This document shows, in pieces, positions 44,877 to 53,616 of a DNA stretch of 59,559 nt (within the stretch, counting starts at the first letter, position 1; each line of letters opens with the position of its first letter). The DNA comes from Rhodocyclaceae bacterium. GTDB taxonomy: Bacteria > Pseudomonadota > Gammaproteobacteria > Burkholderiales > Rhodocyclaceae. Location: positions 1-59,559 of the forward strand of contig JAGTRP010000030.1 of the NCBI GenBank assembly GCA_018261935.1, written 5' to 3'. The notes below the pieces were generated by a model. The model was not told where the DNA came from. It was given only the letters and a program-made list of their open reading frames with translations, and ran no database searches. Made by a program: the position numbers and the translations under genes.

Positions 44877-47081
44877 CTAGGACGCTATTTCTTGATCATT
44901 ACTGCTTGTAGCGATATCTCTGGTCGCTTGCGTGCCGTCAGCCCCTCCGTTTTCGGCTACATGTACATACGCCCCCAAATCAAAGACTTGATCAACGTGT
45001 AGGCATTTCGGGACCTGATGTGCCACGAATAAGATCGTTACGTTTGCCCTAAGCTGATTAATGGTCTTTGCAAAGTGCTCGGCCGTTGCTGCATCAAGGT
45101 TTGCCGTCGCCTCGTCAAAAATTAGAATTCGAGGACGTTTTAACAAAGCGCGAGCGATGGCAATTCGCTGTTTCTGGCCACCTGAAAGCCCGACTCCGTG
45201 CTCTCCTAACTCAGTTTGATAACCATTCGGTAGAGCTTCGAGTGTGTCGTTAATTTCGGCCAATCTGCATGCCGTTACAATTTCTGAAAAGCCAGCATGA
45301 GGGTTGGCCATTTGCAGGTTTTCGTAGACCGTGCCGGCAAAAAGCACGGTTTCCTGAGGGACCACCCCAAAGACTTGGCGCAGCTCATTTGCAGAAAAGG
45401 TCCGGATATCCAAGCCATCCAGAAGGATTCGACCATCTTGCGGTCGGTAAAAACCCAATAGCAGCTTGGCCAGCGTACTCTTGCCACATCCTGAGGGGCC
45501 GGCAATAAGGGTCGTTTTCCCGGGGCGGAAAACCAAGTTCAAATCACGATAGAGCCAAGGATGATTCTCGCTGTACCGGAAAGAAATGCCCTGCATTTCA
45601 ATCCTTCCCTCTTGGCCCTTACTACGGCTGGGCTGAAGGGCATAGGGCTCGACCGGCGCATCCATCAGGTCACCCAGGCGAGTAACGGCCAAGTTGGCCT
45701 GCTGGAATTCCTGGTACAGGCCAACCAAGCGCAACACGGGCTGGGACAATCGCCCGGCAAACATCTGGAAGGCAACCAGCATGCCGATGGTGAAGCCATC
45801 GTTATTCATGACCAGCAAGGCGCCGACAACCAGCACAGCCAAACTCTGGATCTGGTCTAACGTGTTCGCGATAGTGTTGTAGGTGTTGGCGATCTGCTTC
45901 GTATCGAAACCGGCCGCAAGATAGCTGGAGAGGTAACCTCCGTAGCGCCGCTCCAATTGGGACTCAAGCTGGAGCGATTTGACCGTCTCCATTCCCGCCA
46001 GGTATTCGGTGACGAAGGCTTGATTGCGGGCACCAAACTGGAACTGCCGATTCAGCTTCTCGCGAAAGATCGGAGTCACCCCGACGGAGAGCAACGTCAA
46101 CAAACCCAGCAGCGCCAGCGCAATGAGCGACAACTGCCAGCTGTACCAGAACATCACGGCCAGGAGCACGGTCATGAACGGCAGGTCCAGCACCAGGGTG
46201 ACGGCAGCTCCCGACAGGAATTCCCGGATGGTTTCCACGCCATGCAGGCGGGCGACCAGGGTGCCGGTCGGGCGATGGGCGAAGTACGGCAGCGGCAGGC
46301 GCAGCACATGGCTGAACACCCGGCTGCCCAGGACGCCGTCGATACGATTGCCGGTATGAAGCACCAGGTATTGGCGGATCCAGCCGAATACCGCCGAGAA
46401 GATGAGGGCAAAGGCCAGTCCAGCCCCGACCGCCACCAGGGTGCTCTGGGTCTGGTGAACCACGACTTTGTCAATCACCACCTGGGTGAACAGGGGGGTG
46501 ACCAGGCCGACGAGCTGCAGGGCCAGCGAGGCCCCCAGAATGTCCCGCCACACCTTGCGGTGGCGCATGAGTTCGGGAATGAACCATTTGAACCCGAATG
46601 AGTTTTTTTGCTCATCCGCCTTATCCCCGTCAATGTCCCGTGCCGCTTCCGGCTTGGGAATAAACGACCAGGCGACCGGGTGGCAACGGCCCCGAAGCTC
46701 GTCAAGACCTTCCAGGTGCGGCAGTTCCGGCGGCTCGGCGCCGGCGGACAGGCAGCGCACGCGGTCACCTTCGGCACGTAGCAAGAGGAGCGGCGAGCTC
46801 TCCGACGACTCGCCATCGCCGGTGGCTTGAACAAGCTTCGGCAGGGCGACTAACGGAAAAGGCAGGTCCGGGCTGGCCTCAACGCCAGCCAGTTCGACCG
46901 CTTCCACCGCCAGTCCAAAACGATCCGCCGCGTCGAAGAGTGCGGCCGAGTTGTAGATTCCAGCCTCGTCCGGGGGAAAGTGCTGGAGCAACAACTCCGG
47001 CGCAAAGGGAATCCGGTGCAGACGACACAGGCCACCGATGACCCGGACGAACTCCGCCCTTCCCAGGCGGAAACTATCCAT
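44877..47081 (-). CDS. Type I secretion ABC exporter (HlyB/RtxB-like, C39-like domain)
   Basis: A 734-residue inner-membrane exporter. The N-terminal ~140 residues form a C39 peptidase-like domain (RAEFVRVIGGLCRLHRIPF) without the peptidase Cys motif, so it should bind rather than cleave substrate. A six-helix membrane domain (~165-455) has VTPLFTQVVIDKV and RPTGTLVARLHGVETIREFL. The C-terminal ATPase has Walker A AGPSGCGKST, signature LSGGQKQRIAIARAL, Walker B ILIFDEATANLD and switch His FVAHQ. It belongs with the downstream RTX and HlyD-like genes. No TolC gene is present in the window. Confidence 0.94.
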   Translation of the reverse strand: MDSFRLGRAEFVRVIGGLCRLHRIPFAPELLLQHFPPDEAGIYNSAALFDAADRFGLAVEAVELAGVEASPDLPFPLVALPKLVQATGDGESSESSPLLLLRAEGDRVRCLSAGAEPPELPHLEGLDELRGRCHPVAWSFIPKPEAARDIDGDKADEQKNSFGFKWFIPELMRHRKVWRDILGASLALQLVGLVTPLFTQVVIDKVVVHQTQSTLVAVGAGLAFALIFSAVFGWIRQYLVLHTGNRIDGVLGSRVFSHVLRLPLPYFAHRPTGTLVARLHGVETIREFLSGAAVTLVLDLPFMTVLLAVMFWYSWQLSLIALALLGLLTLLSVGVTPIFREKLNRQFQFGARNQAFVTEYLAGMETVKSLQLESQLERRYGGYLSSYLAAGFDTKQIANTYNTIANTLDQIQSLAVLVVGALLVMNNDGFTIGMLVAFQMFAGRLSQPVLRLVGLYQEFQQANLAVTRLGDLMDAPVEPYALQPSRSKGQEGRIEMQGISFRYSENHPWLYRDLNLVFRPGKTTLIAGPSGCGKSTLAKLLLGFYRPQDGRILLDGLDIRTFSANELRQVFGVVPQETVLFAGTVYENLQMANPHAGFSEIVTACRLAEINDTLEALPNGYQTELGEHGVGLSGGQKQRIAIARALLKRPRILIFDEATANLDAATAEHFAKTINQLRANVTILFVAHQVPKCLHVDQVFDLGAYVHVAENGGADGTQATRDIATSSNDQEIAS

Positions 47082-47309
47082 GGGAACGTCCCGCCGCCGG
47101 ACTCTCCCTGGAGCACCGGGGAGAGAGGAACTCGATTGGCGGAACGCGGTACGTCTTGGTCATTGTCATACCCCGTATTATTTTTGGCGGGGGCAGACTA
47201 ACAAATAAAAAATGCCACTGAAATAATACTTAATGCATAGATTTGGTGGTTTTTCCTGACAAATCCGACAGCTACGCTCGTCCGGCTGCGCGCCAAATTC
47301 TTTCCTTGC
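47082..47309. other. AT-rich intergenic region upstream of the secretion operon
   Basis: About 230 nt without a gene. Around 47160-47260 it is much richer in A+T than its surroundings and contains the candidate exporter promoter listed separately. No tRNA, IS end or attachment-site repeat was seen. Confidence 0.5.
47234..47262 (-). promoter_or_regulatory. Putative promoter of the type I secretion operon
   Basis: The minus strand reads TTGTCA (47262-47257), 17 nt, TATGCA (47239-47234), in the AT-rich patch ~150 nt upstream of the exporter ATG. Confidence 0.35.
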
Positions 47310-48077
47310 TCAGGGTTCTCCGTCCATCGAAATTCTTTGCACCAAGCGGCCCACCAATACGGCAGCGGCGCCGGTCGCCAACAGATGTTTGAGGGTATGG
47401 CCGCTGATCCACCCCAGGGCCGCCAGCAGTTCGTGGTCAAAGACCTCAGCCCCCTTGGCGAAGACATAGAGGAGCAACGCCACACCGAACCACACACGAT
47501 CCAGACGCGGAGCGCGGTAAATGGCTTGCCACAGGGGCACGAGGACCAGCGGCAGGCCTTGCAGGAGCAGATAGGGCCGCAGGTCGCCCTTCACCCACAA
47601 CTCGGTGGCATACCACCAAGCGACGCTGGCAATGGCGAAGACGGCCAGCAACGCCGCATCCCTGCCCGCCTCGATGCCGGGCCGCGTTTCCGCCCGGACG
47701 GCCGCCAGCAGCCCGGCGCAGGCCAGGGCGATAGGCAGGCGGTCCCAGACCAGGCGGGCATTGTCCGGCGCCCAGTGGTAGAAGCTCGACCCCAGGGCGG
47801 TAAGCGTCAGGCCCAGCAGGAACAGACGATAGCCGGGCCAGCCGGCCCGCAGCGCGGGATGGCTCCGTACCGGCGCCAGCTTGAGCCATCCCCATCCGCC
47901 GACCAGGGCGAACCCCAGGTTGGAAAGCACATCCGCTCCATGGGGCAGCCCCAGGAGGAAGGATCGGTCGGCGAACTCGTGATAGTGGGCCAGTTGGAGG
48001 ATGGGGCCGTGCACGACCAGCAGGAAACAGGCGGCCAGGGTGATGGCCAGGGGAAGACTGCGAAGGGACGCTTTCAT
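47310..48077 (-). CDS. Ceramidase-like (alkaline phytoceramidase domain) membrane protein
   Basis: A ~255-residue protein with about seven membrane segments. His/Asp motifs of the alkaline ceramidase/CREST family are placed as expected: SNLGFALVG, LGSSFYHWAPDNARLVWDRLP and a C-terminal SGHTLKHLLA. In bacteria the substrate is unknown; hydrolysis of an amide-linked lipid is the family-based guess. Start ATG 48077 (GAGG 10 nt upstream) is chosen; ATG 48095, six codons earlier, also has a GAGG. It is divergent from an XRE regulator. Confidence 0.75.
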   Translation of the reverse strand: MKASLRSLPLAITLAACFLLVVHGPILQLAHYHEFADRSFLLGLPHGADVLSNLGFALVGGWGWLKLAPVRSHPALRAGWPGYRLFLLGLTLTALGSSFYHWAPDNARLVWDRLPIALACAGLLAAVRAETRPGIEAGRDAALLAVFAIASVAWWYATELWVKGDLRPYLLLQGLPLVLVPLWQAIYRAPRLDRVWFGVALLLYVFAKGAEVFDHELLAALGWISGHTLKHLLATGAAAVLVGRLVQRISMDGEP

Positions 48078-48172
48078 GATTTCGATCCTCGGCATGTAGA
48101 CAGCCTCAGATTGGCGAAATCCGCCGAAATACGAAACTTCCACCAACAACGTCTCGGCTTATGGCTGAATTC

Positions 48173-48189
48173 GTATCGGTATGCGATAC
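48173..48189. promoter_or_regulatory. Inverted repeat upstream of the XRE regulator
   Basis: GTATCG-GTATG-CGATAC is a perfect 6-bp palindrome eight bases before the regulator ATG and in the gap shared with the ceramidase-like gene. Candidate operator for autoregulation. Confidence 0.5.
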
Positions 48190-48197
48190 TTTTCGCC

Positions 48198-48941
48198 ATG
48201 ACCGAAACCTCCCAACTGATCGCCACCCTGAAAGCCCAGCTGCGGCGCCAGGGACTCACCTACCGGGACGTGGCCACGGCCCTCAAGCTGTCGGAACCCA
48301 GCGTCAAGCGCCTGTTCGCCTCGGAACGCTTCACCCTCGACCGGCTGGCCCAGGTGGCCCATCTGGCCGGCTTCACCCTGGCGGAGCTGGCCCAGCAGGC
48401 CGTGGCCGACGTCCCCCGCCTGCGCACCCTGACGGAAACCCAGGAAAGGGAACTGGTGTCCGACACCAGGCTGCTGCTGGTGGCTGTCTGCGCCCTGAAC
48501 CACTGGACCTTGGCCGACATGGTGGCTGTCTACCGGCTCACCGAAGCGGAATGCCTGCAGCGGCTATTGCGCCTGGATCGGTTGCATCTCATCGATCTGC
48601 TGCCAGGCAACCGCATCCGGATCACCGTCGCCCGGGACTTCGACTGGCTGCCCAACGGCCCCATCCGGCAATTTTTCCGGGCCCAGGGGCAGGACGATTT
48701 CCTGAACAGCGCCTTCGCCGGACCCGGCGAGGAAATGGCCTTCACCCACGGCATGCTGACCGAGGCGGCGGCGCAGGAAGTACTGACCGAGCTGCGGAAT
48801 TTGCGCAGGAAGTTCGCCCTATTCCACGACGAGGGATTGGCGGCACCGCTGGCCCGCAGGCATGGCACCGGGCTGCTGCTGGCGCTACGGGAGTGGGAAC
48901 CGGCGGGATTCGCGGCCCTGCGGCGCTCTCACGGGGAGTGA
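48198..48941 (+). CDS. XRE-family helix-turn-helix transcriptional regulator
   Basis: A 247-residue protein with an N-terminal Cro/CI helix-turn-helix (~5-65: LKAQLRRQGLTYRDVATALKLSEPSVKRLFASERFTLDRLAQVAHLAGFTLAEL). A helical region and an unrecognised C-terminal domain follow (VARDFDWLPNGPIRQFF ... LRREFALF-like segments). The ATG at 48198 matches the domain start; a longer in-frame ORF upstream is non-coding. It diverges from the ceramidase-like gene and is convergent with relA. Confidence 0.88.
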   Translation: MTETSQLIATLKAQLRRQGLTYRDVATALKLSEPSVKRLFASERFTLDRLAQVAHLAGFTLAELAQQAVADVPRLRTLTETQERELVSDTRLLLVAVCALNHWTLADMVAVYRLTEAECLQRLLRLDRLHLIDLLPGNRIRITVARDFDWLPNGPIRQFFRAQGQDDFLNSAFAGPGEEMAFTHGMLTEAAAQEVLTELRNLRRKFALFHDEGLAAPLARRHGTGLLLALREWEPAGFAALRRSHGE

Positions 48942-48960
48942 ATGCCGTGCCGGGAAAAAG

Positions 48961-51183
48961 CTAGGCCCGCCGCGCCCCCACCACGCCCTCGATCTCATGG
49001 ATGAGCCCGAGGGTGCGCTGCAGTTGCTGCAGATTGCTGATTTCCACCGTGAAGCCCATGTGGGCCTTGCCCTGCTTTGACTGGGTATGGACTCCGATGA
49101 CGTTGAGCTTTTCCCGGGCGAAGATTTCGGAAATGTCCCGCAGCAGGCCTTGCCGGTCGTGGGCATCCACCAGGATGTCGGTGGAAAAGACGCCGGCGGT
49201 TTGGCCGCCCCAGTCGGTCTCGATGACCCGCTCCGGGTGCAGGGCCGCCAGGTTGGCGAAATTGCGGCAGTCGGCGCGGTGGATGGAAACCCCCTTGCCC
49301 CGGGTGACGAAGCCCTGGATGGAATCCGGAGGCGCCGGCTTGCAGCAGCGAGCGAGCTGGGTGAGGAGCTTGTCCACGCCGACGATGAGGATGCCCTGGT
49401 TGCCTTCCACCGGCTTGCTCGGGCGGGTCTGCACCTCGTCCGGCGGCAGGTTTTCCGTTGCCAGGTCGCCGCCCCGGGCGACCGCCTGGAATTGCCGCAG
49501 GTTCCACTCGTTGCGGGCGGCGCCGATGAACAGGTCGTCGGCCTTGGCGAAGCCCAGCTTGTGCGCCAGTTCCTCGATATGGGCGCCGGTCTGCCCTAGG
49601 CGCTGCAATTCCTTGGCGACGATGCCCTTGCCCTCGGCCAGGGTTTCCTCCAGGGCGAGGTTGGAGAACCACTGGCGTGCCTTGAGGCGGGCGCTCTTGG
49701 TGTGGATGTAGCCCTGTGCCGGGTTGAGCCAGTCCCGGGAAGGCCCGCCCTGCTTGGCGGTGACGATCTCGACCCGCTGCCCGGTCTCCAGGGCGGTGTT
49801 GAGGGGCACCAGGGCGCCATTGACCTTGGCGCCGCGGCAGCGGTGGCCGAGGTCGGTATGGACCCGGTAGGCGAAGTCGATGGGAGTGGAACCGGCCGGC
49901 AGGTCCACCACCTTGCCCTGGGGGGTGATGACGTAGATGGTCTCGTCCAGGGCGGCCTGCTTGTAGTGGTTCACCCAGTCGGAGCTGTCGGCGACATCGT
50001 CCTTCCAGGTCAGCAACTGGCGCAGCCAGGCGATCTTCTCGTCGTAATTGTCCTCGGGATGGCGCTTGCTGCCTTCCTTGTAGCGCCAGTGGGCGGCGAC
50101 GCCCAGTTCGGCGTGCTTGTGCATGTCCCAGGTACGGATCTGCACTTCCAGGGCCCGCCCGTCGGGGCAGCGCACCGCCGTATGGAGCGACCGGTAATAG
50201 TTGCCCTTGGGATTGGAAATGTAGTCGTCGAATTCCTTCGGGATCGGCGTCCAGATGTTGTGGACGATGCCCAGGACCGTGTAGCAATCCTTGACGTCGT
50301 CCACGATGACCCGCAGGGCGCGGACATCATAGACTTCCGAGAACTCCACGTCCTTCTTCCGCATCTTGTTCCAGATGCTGTAGATGTGCTTGGGCCGCCC
50401 GTAGACCTCGGCCTTGGCGACACCGACGGCCTTGAGTTCCTCCCGCAGCCGGGCAATGGCGTCGGCGATGAACTGTTCCCGCTCGATGCGCTTCTCATCG
50501 AGCATCTTGGCGATCTTCTTGTAGGTCTCCGGGTGCAGGAAGCGGAAGGACATGTCCTCCAGTTCCCACTTCAGCTCCCAGACGCCCAGGCGGTTGGCGA
50601 GGGGCGAATAGAGCTCCAGGGTCTCCCGGGCCACCTGGATGCGCAGGTCGTCCGGGTTGGCGGCGTAGTAGCGCAGCGTCTGGGTACGGCTGGCGAGGCG
50701 CAGCAACACCACGCGGATGTCCTCCACCATGGCCAGCAGCATCTTGCGCAGCACTTCGATCTGGGCCTTCATCTCGTTGGGGCTGGCGTCGCCGGCCTCC
50801 AGGTTGGCGGCGACGAAGCCCCGGGTGATCGGGCGCAGGTGGTTGAGGCGGGAGATGCCGCTTACCAGATGGGCGACTGCCTTGCCGAACCGTTCCTCAA
50901 TGTGGATCAGGCCCTGCTCGTCGTGGGCCGGCACGGCAAAGAGCAGCGCGGCGGCACGGGAATCGCTGTCCATCTTGAGGCCGGCGATGATGAGGGCCAT
51001 CCCGAGGGCATGGGACCAGATACGTTCGCCGCTGCCCAGGGTGGCGTCGGCGTAGGTATGCCAGGCAAATTCGACCGCTTCGCGCAAGCGCAGCGCATCT
51101 TCGGCCTCCAGGCCTTCGGAAAGGGTATGCAGGAACTGCTCGAAATCGCTCTGGGCGGCGACGGAATGGACGACGGAAACCAT
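48961..51183 (-). CDS. relA: GTP pyrophosphokinase, (p)ppGpp synthetase
   Basis: A 740-residue ribosome-associated stringent-response enzyme. The N-terminal hydrolase domain is degenerate (LLFAVPAHDEQGLIHIEERFG lacks the HD metal site), which argues for RelA, not bifunctional SpoT. The synthetase domain shows VYDVRALRVIVDD, PKGNYYRSLHTAV and QIRTWDMHKHAELGVAAHWRYKEG. TGS (VYVITPQGKVVDLPAGSTPIDFAY-type), zinc-finger/helical and ACT domains (TDILVDAHDRQGLLRDIS) follow. A TATAAT box ends six bases before the ATG, so the mRNA may be leaderless. Confidence 0.95.
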   Translation of the reverse strand: MVSVVHSVAAQSDFEQFLHTLSEGLEAEDALRLREAVEFAWHTYADATLGSGERIWSHALGMALIIAGLKMDSDSRAAALLFAVPAHDEQGLIHIEERFGKAVAHLVSGISRLNHLRPITRGFVAANLEAGDASPNEMKAQIEVLRKMLLAMVEDIRVVLLRLASRTQTLRYYAANPDDLRIQVARETLELYSPLANRLGVWELKWELEDMSFRFLHPETYKKIAKMLDEKRIEREQFIADAIARLREELKAVGVAKAEVYGRPKHIYSIWNKMRKKDVEFSEVYDVRALRVIVDDVKDCYTVLGIVHNIWTPIPKEFDDYISNPKGNYYRSLHTAVRCPDGRALEVQIRTWDMHKHAELGVAAHWRYKEGSKRHPEDNYDEKIAWLRQLLTWKDDVADSSDWVNHYKQAALDETIYVITPQGKVVDLPAGSTPIDFAYRVHTDLGHRCRGAKVNGALVPLNTALETGQRVEIVTAKQGGPSRDWLNPAQGYIHTKSARLKARQWFSNLALEETLAEGKGIVAKELQRLGQTGAHIEELAHKLGFAKADDLFIGAARNEWNLRQFQAVARGGDLATENLPPDEVQTRPSKPVEGNQGILIVGVDKLLTQLARCCKPAPPDSIQGFVTRGKGVSIHRADCRNFANLAALHPERVIETDWGGQTAGVFSTDILVDAHDRQGLLRDISEIFAREKLNVIGVHTQSKQGKAHMGFTVEISNLQQLQRTLGLIHEIEGVVGARRA

Positions 51184-51189
51184 CCCCTA

Positions 51190-51195
51190 ATTATA
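51190..51195 (-). promoter_or_regulatory. Consensus -10 box immediately upstream of relA
   Basis: The minus strand reads TATAAT, TAGGGG, ATG: a perfect -10 hexamer six bases before the relA start codon, so transcription would begin at or next to the ATG. No clear -35. Confidence 0.5.
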
Positions 51196-51201
51196 CTGCC
51201 G

Positions 51202-51218
51202 ACGGCGGTTTCCGCCGT
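51202..51218. promoter_or_regulatory. Palindrome between relA and the EamA gene
   Basis: ACGGCGGTTTCCGCCGT, a perfect 7-bp inverted repeat centred between the two divergent start sites; could be a shared operator. Confidence 0.4.
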
Positions 51219-51236
51219 TAAGGCATAATCCCCATC

Positions 51237-52124
51237 ATGCCTCGCCTGCTGACCAATCCCTACCTCCTCCTGGCCCTGACCGTTCTCTTCTGGTCGGGCA
51301 ACATGGTACTCGGCCGCGGCATCCGGGCCGACATCCCTCCCCTCACCCTCGCCTTCTGGCGCTGGGCCATCGCCCTCGCCCTCACCCTGCCCCTGGCCCT
51401 GCCCCATTTGAAGTCTCAGTGGCCGCTCCTGAAGAAGGGCTGGCGAGCCATTCTCGTCCTCGGCGTCCTCGGGGTCGGCTGCTACAACACCTTCGCCTAC
51501 ATCGCCCTCCAGTACACGGGGGCCACTAACGCCGTACTCCTCAATTCCTTCGTCCCCATCGCCACCATCGGCATTTCCTGGGCTTTCCTCGGCAAGCACC
51601 TGCACCGGGTGGAAGGCTTCGGGGTGGCGATCTCCCTAGTGGGTGCCGTCGCCATCATCGCCCGGGGCGACCTGGCCGTGCTGGCCGGCCTCCACCTCAA
51701 CCTGGGGGATATCTGGATGCTGGGGGCCGTGCTGGTCTGGGCCCTCTACACCGTTGGCCTCGCCTGGCGGCCGGCCGGGGTCCATCCCATGCTCATGCTG
51801 GCATCCCTGACCGCCGTCGGCCTCGCCAGCATCGCCCCGGCCTATGCCTGGGAACTCACCGGCGAACGGGCCATGAACGTCCATTGGGGATCGCTCCTGT
51901 CCCTGGCCTACGTCGGCATCTTCCCCGGCTTCCTGGGCTATGTCTTCTACAACCGGGCGGTGGCCGAGGTGGGCGCCAACCAGGCCAGCCTCTTCATCCA
52001 CCTCATGCCGGTTTTCGGCACCGTGCTTTCGGCCCTGCTCCTGGGCGAGATTCCCCAGGGGTACCACTACGCCGGCATCGCCCTCATTTTCGCCGGCATC
52101 TGGCTCACCACCCGGAAACCATGA
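51237..52124 (+). CDS. DMT superfamily transporter (EamA family)
   Basis: A 295-residue inner-membrane protein with ten predicted helices arranged as two EamA repeats (LLALTVLFWSGNMVLGRGI ... AYIALQYTGATNAVLLNSFVPIATIGISWAFLG; second half LGAVLVWALYTVGL ... NQASLFIHLMPVFGTVLSALLLGE). Substrate is unknown. CATAAT (51224-51229) lies seven bases before the ATG and there is no Shine-Dalgarno. The stop overlaps the mtfA start (ATGA). Confidence 0.9.
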   Translation: MPRLLTNPYLLLALTVLFWSGNMVLGRGIRADIPPLTLAFWRWAIALALTLPLALPHLKSQWPLLKKGWRAILVLGVLGVGCYNTFAYIALQYTGATNAVLLNSFVPIATIGISWAFLGKHLHRVEGFGVAISLVGAVAIIARGDLAVLAGLHLNLGDIWMLGAVLVWALYTVGLAWRPAGVHPMLMLASLTAVGLASIAPAYAWELTGERAMNVHWGSLLSLAYVGIFPGFLGYVFYNRAVAEVGANQASLFIHLMPVFGTVLSALLLGEIPQGYHYAGIALIFAGIWLTTRKP

Positions 52125-52909
52125 TCCGCAAGCTGCTGGACTGGTTCCGGGGCCGGCGGCGCCCTGGAATCCCCGATGAACTGTGGCAACGGACCATCGC
52201 CGGGCTGCCCTTCCTCGCCTGCCTGTCCGCCGATGAACAGGCCGATCTGCGGGACTTGGCGGAACGCTTCCTGGCCGAAAAGGAATTCACCGCCGCCGGG
52301 GGGCTGGCCCTCGATGACGCCATCTGCATTTCCATCGCCGCCCAGGGCTGCCTCCCCATTTTGCGCCTGGGCCTGGGGGCCTATCGGGGCTGGGTCGGCA
52401 TCGTGGTCTACCCGGATGAATTCGTTGTCCCCCGCCAGTTGCAGGACGAGTTCGGAGTGGTGCATGAATACGAGGACGTGCTCTCCGGCGAAGCCTGGCA
52501 AGGGGGGCCCCTCATCGTTTCCTGGCGGGACGCCCAGATGGCCGGCGAGGGCTACAACGTGGTGATCCACGAATTCGCCCACAAGCTCGACATGCTGAAC
52601 GGCGACGCTGATGGCGTCCCGGCGCTGCACTCCGGCCTTACCGTGGAAAGCTGGGAGGAGGGGCTCCTGGCCGCCTACGACGATTTCTGCCACCGGGTGG
52701 ACCGGGGCGAGGAAACCATCATCGATCCCTACGCCTCCGAGCACCCGGCCGAATTCTTCGCCGTCCTGTCGGAATGCTTCTTCGAGATGCCGGACGTGGT
52801 GGCCGCCGAATACCCGGCCCTCTACAAGCTGCTGCAGCGCTACTACCGTCAGGATCCGCTGGCCCGCTGGATGAAGGCGGCCAGCGCCGATACCACCGCT
52901 CCCGGCTGA
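52121..52909 (+). CDS. mtfA: Zinc-dependent peptidase MtfA
   Basis: A 262-residue cytosolic metallopeptidase; the E. coli relative binds the Mlc repressor and affects glucose PTS control. The zinc motif is H150-E-F-A-H154 in VVIHEFAHKLDM, and the downstream Glu lies in EHPAEFFAVLSECFFE. Family landmarks WVGIVVYPDEFVV and SGEAW are present. It is translationally coupled to the EamA gene. Its last 61 nt overlap the convergent hydrolase gene. Confidence 0.93.
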   Translation: MIRKLLDWFRGRRRPGIPDELWQRTIAGLPFLACLSADEQADLRDLAERFLAEKEFTAAGGLALDDAICISIAAQGCLPILRLGLGAYRGWVGIVVYPDEFVVPRQLQDEFGVVHEYEDVLSGEAWQGGPLIVSWRDAQMAGEGYNVVIHEFAHKLDMLNGDADGVPALHSGLTVESWEEGLLAAYDDFCHRVDRGEETIIDPYASEHPAEFFAVLSECFFEMPDVVAAEYPALYKLLQRYYRQDPLARWMKAASADTTAPG

Positions 52910-53616
52910 TCCCGGTGGGGCGAATGGCCGCAGGCCCGCAGCTTGAGGAGCTCGGCGGCCGGCACCTGCTCGGCGATGGCATCGATCTGGCGCATGGTGG
53001 CGTACTTGTCCTCATGGCCCTGCAGGGCGAGGACCGGGCAACGGATGGCGGGCAGGTACGACTCGATATTCCAGCCCCGGAAGGCGGGTGACAGCCAGGT
53101 ATCGTTCCAGTCGTGGAATACCCGCTCCGAATCCCGGTGATAGCGCCCCAATTTCTGCCCCATGTCGGTGGTGGCCCAGGTTTCCCGGGCAGCCCGGATG
53201 CCCGCCAGGGTCTCTTCCTCCACGAATTCGTGGGGCGCCATGGCCACCACCCCAAGGGGGCGATCGGGAAAGGCGCCGGCGTAGATGAGGGCGATGCTGG
53301 CACCATCGCTGTGCCCGATCAGGAAGGGGCGTTCGATATCCAGAGCCGCCAGGAAGGCAGGCAGTGCCTCTAGGGCCTCGACGTGGAGATAGCGGGACGT
53401 GCGCACCTCCCCATAGGGTTCGGAACCGCCGTAGCCAGCACGGGAAAAGACGACGGTGCGGCAGCCGGTCCGGGCCGCCAGGCGTTCGGGAAAATCCCGC
53501 CATAGGGCGACGCACCCCAGCCCCTCGTGGAGCAGAACCAGCACCGGCCGGCCGGGCTCGCCGGCGGGATAATCGCGGTATTCGAGCCGCAGCCCGTTGA
53601 CGGTGACGTGCTTCAT
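52849..53616 (-). CDS. Alpha/beta hydrolase
   Basis: A 255-residue alpha/beta-fold hydrolase. The oxyanion region is LVLLHEGLGCVALW, the nucleophile elbow GHSDGAS (Ser103), and the late His lies in ACGHSPHRDQP. Substrate unknown. It is ATGA-coupled to the upstream hydrolase gene. Its 3' end overlaps mtfA by 61 nt on the opposite strand; the reading frame through the overlap still encodes family-like sequence up to the last His. Confidence 0.9.
   Translation of the reverse strand: MKHVTVNGLRLEYRDYPAGEPGRPVLVLLHEGLGCVALWRDFPERLAARTGCRTVVFSRAGYGGSEPYGEVRTSRYLHVEALEALPAFLAALDIERPFLIGHSDGASIALIYAGAFPDRPLGVVAMAPHEFVEEETLAGIRAARETWATTDMGQKLGRYHRDSERVFHDWNDTWLSPAFRGWNIESYLPAIRCPVLALQGHEDKYATMRQIDAIAEQVPAAELLKLRACGHSPHRDQPGAVVSALAAFIQRASGS

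Noticed and set aside
47082-47309. Integration site or IS end beside the secretion island
   Set aside because: No terminal inverted repeats, target duplications, tRNA fragment or transposase remnants could be found on either side.
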